NCBI GenBank assembly: GCA_964652585.1
Contig: CAZZDA010000015.1
Location: 1 to 18,365, forward strand
Direction: 5' to 3'
Origin: CAZZDA01 sp964652585
GTDB lineage: Bacteria > Patescibacteriota > Patescibacteriia > UBA1544
DNA: 18,365 bases
The translations under genes were made by a program, and so were the position numbers. Shown here piece after piece: positions 18,283-18,365 of this stretch; position 1 is the stretch's first letter; every line of letters starts with the position of its first letter. The notes beneath the pieces were generated by a model. It was not told the DNA's origin and searched no databases. It was given only the letters and a program-made list of their open reading frames with translations.

Positions 18283-18365
18283 AGATATAACGTTAAATGT
18301 ATAAGCTCATATGTAAGATATACTAGCGTTGTTTACACTTTTAGAGTAAGCTCACGAGAGTTTTT

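Noticed and set aside
1..18365. UGA recoded as glycine (Gracilibacteria/Absconditabacteria code)
   Set aside because: TGA ends the glycosidase, glycosylase, exonuclease III and small membrane protein genes exactly where their families end or the next gene begins, and no gene needs internal TGA read-through.
1..18365. CRISPR array, tRNA, rRNA, transposase or reverse transcriptase
   Set aside because: No regularly spaced repeats, cloverleaf or rRNA-like stretch was seen, and none of the long frames carries transposase or reverse-transcriptase motifs. If a retroelement drives the 17586 region, it lies outside the window.

Overview
The window looks like a stretch of a Patescibacteria (CPR, Parcubacteria-like) chromosome. 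Genes are tightly packed, often overlapping or 1-5 nt apart. Few starts have a Shine-Dalgarno (SD) sequence, and several have a -10 box ending only about 6-10 nt before the ATG, suggesting leaderless mRNAs. TGA serves as a normal stop, so the Gracilibacteria/Absconditabacteria code is unlikely. One large protein (15852-17693) belongs to a modular family I associate with these bacteria from memory; no search was possible. Base composition is moderate and slightly AT-rich.

Layout, left to right. (1) 60-680: leucine-rich-repeat lipoprotein with its own terminator. (2) 835-2196: a full-length PurF-like protein with its own promoter, strong SD and terminator. It has lost the catalytic cysteine, other glutaminase residues and the PRPP loop, but keeps the four cysteines that bind an Fe-S cluster in Bacillus-type PurF; it is a probable pseudoenzyme. 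(3) 2352-5817: a compact operon of a GH100-like glycosidase, a sucrose-phosphatase-like HAD phosphatase, a zf-TFIIB zinc-ribbon protein and exonuclease III. (4) 6043-6348: a single small gene with a consensus-like promoter, an inverted repeat at the transcription start, a strong SD and a terminator. (5) 6468-8955: a six-gene operon of a hypothetical protein, an MGMT-like alkyltransferase domain, a uracil-DNA glycosylase lacking the Fe-S ligands, a four-helix membrane protein with a duplicated cysteine motif, a Bcp peroxiredoxin and a 54-residue membrane protein. (6) 9088-11796: a CorA-type cation transporter and a SulP/STAS anion transporter, ending at a bidirectional terminator.

The right third starts with a minus-strand cluster (15785 down to 11836): a small cysteine-containing membrane protein, two membrane-anchored DUF1573 proteins and a copper P1B-ATPase. 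The ATPase gene carries an in-frame perfect 15-bp inverted repeat that looks like a palindromic element inserted into coding sequence. Divergent from this cluster is the 613-residue modular protein. The two divergent promoters appear to share one -35 element. The protein ends in a GC-richer module that resembles the variable region of a diversity-generating retroelement target. Its 3' end meets a third DUF1573 gene (17758-18282), a paralogue of 14696-15235, whose last strand has been replaced at the junction.

Functional themes are nucleic-acid repair and peroxide defence (exonuclease III, alkyltransferase, UDG, Bcp), sugar or compatible-solute handling, ion transport including copper export, and a cell-surface DUF1573 set. 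The strongest leads are the PurF pseudoenzyme, the putative variable-region protein with its junction, and the palindrome inside copA. All motif positions were read by eye; no alignment or database search was run.
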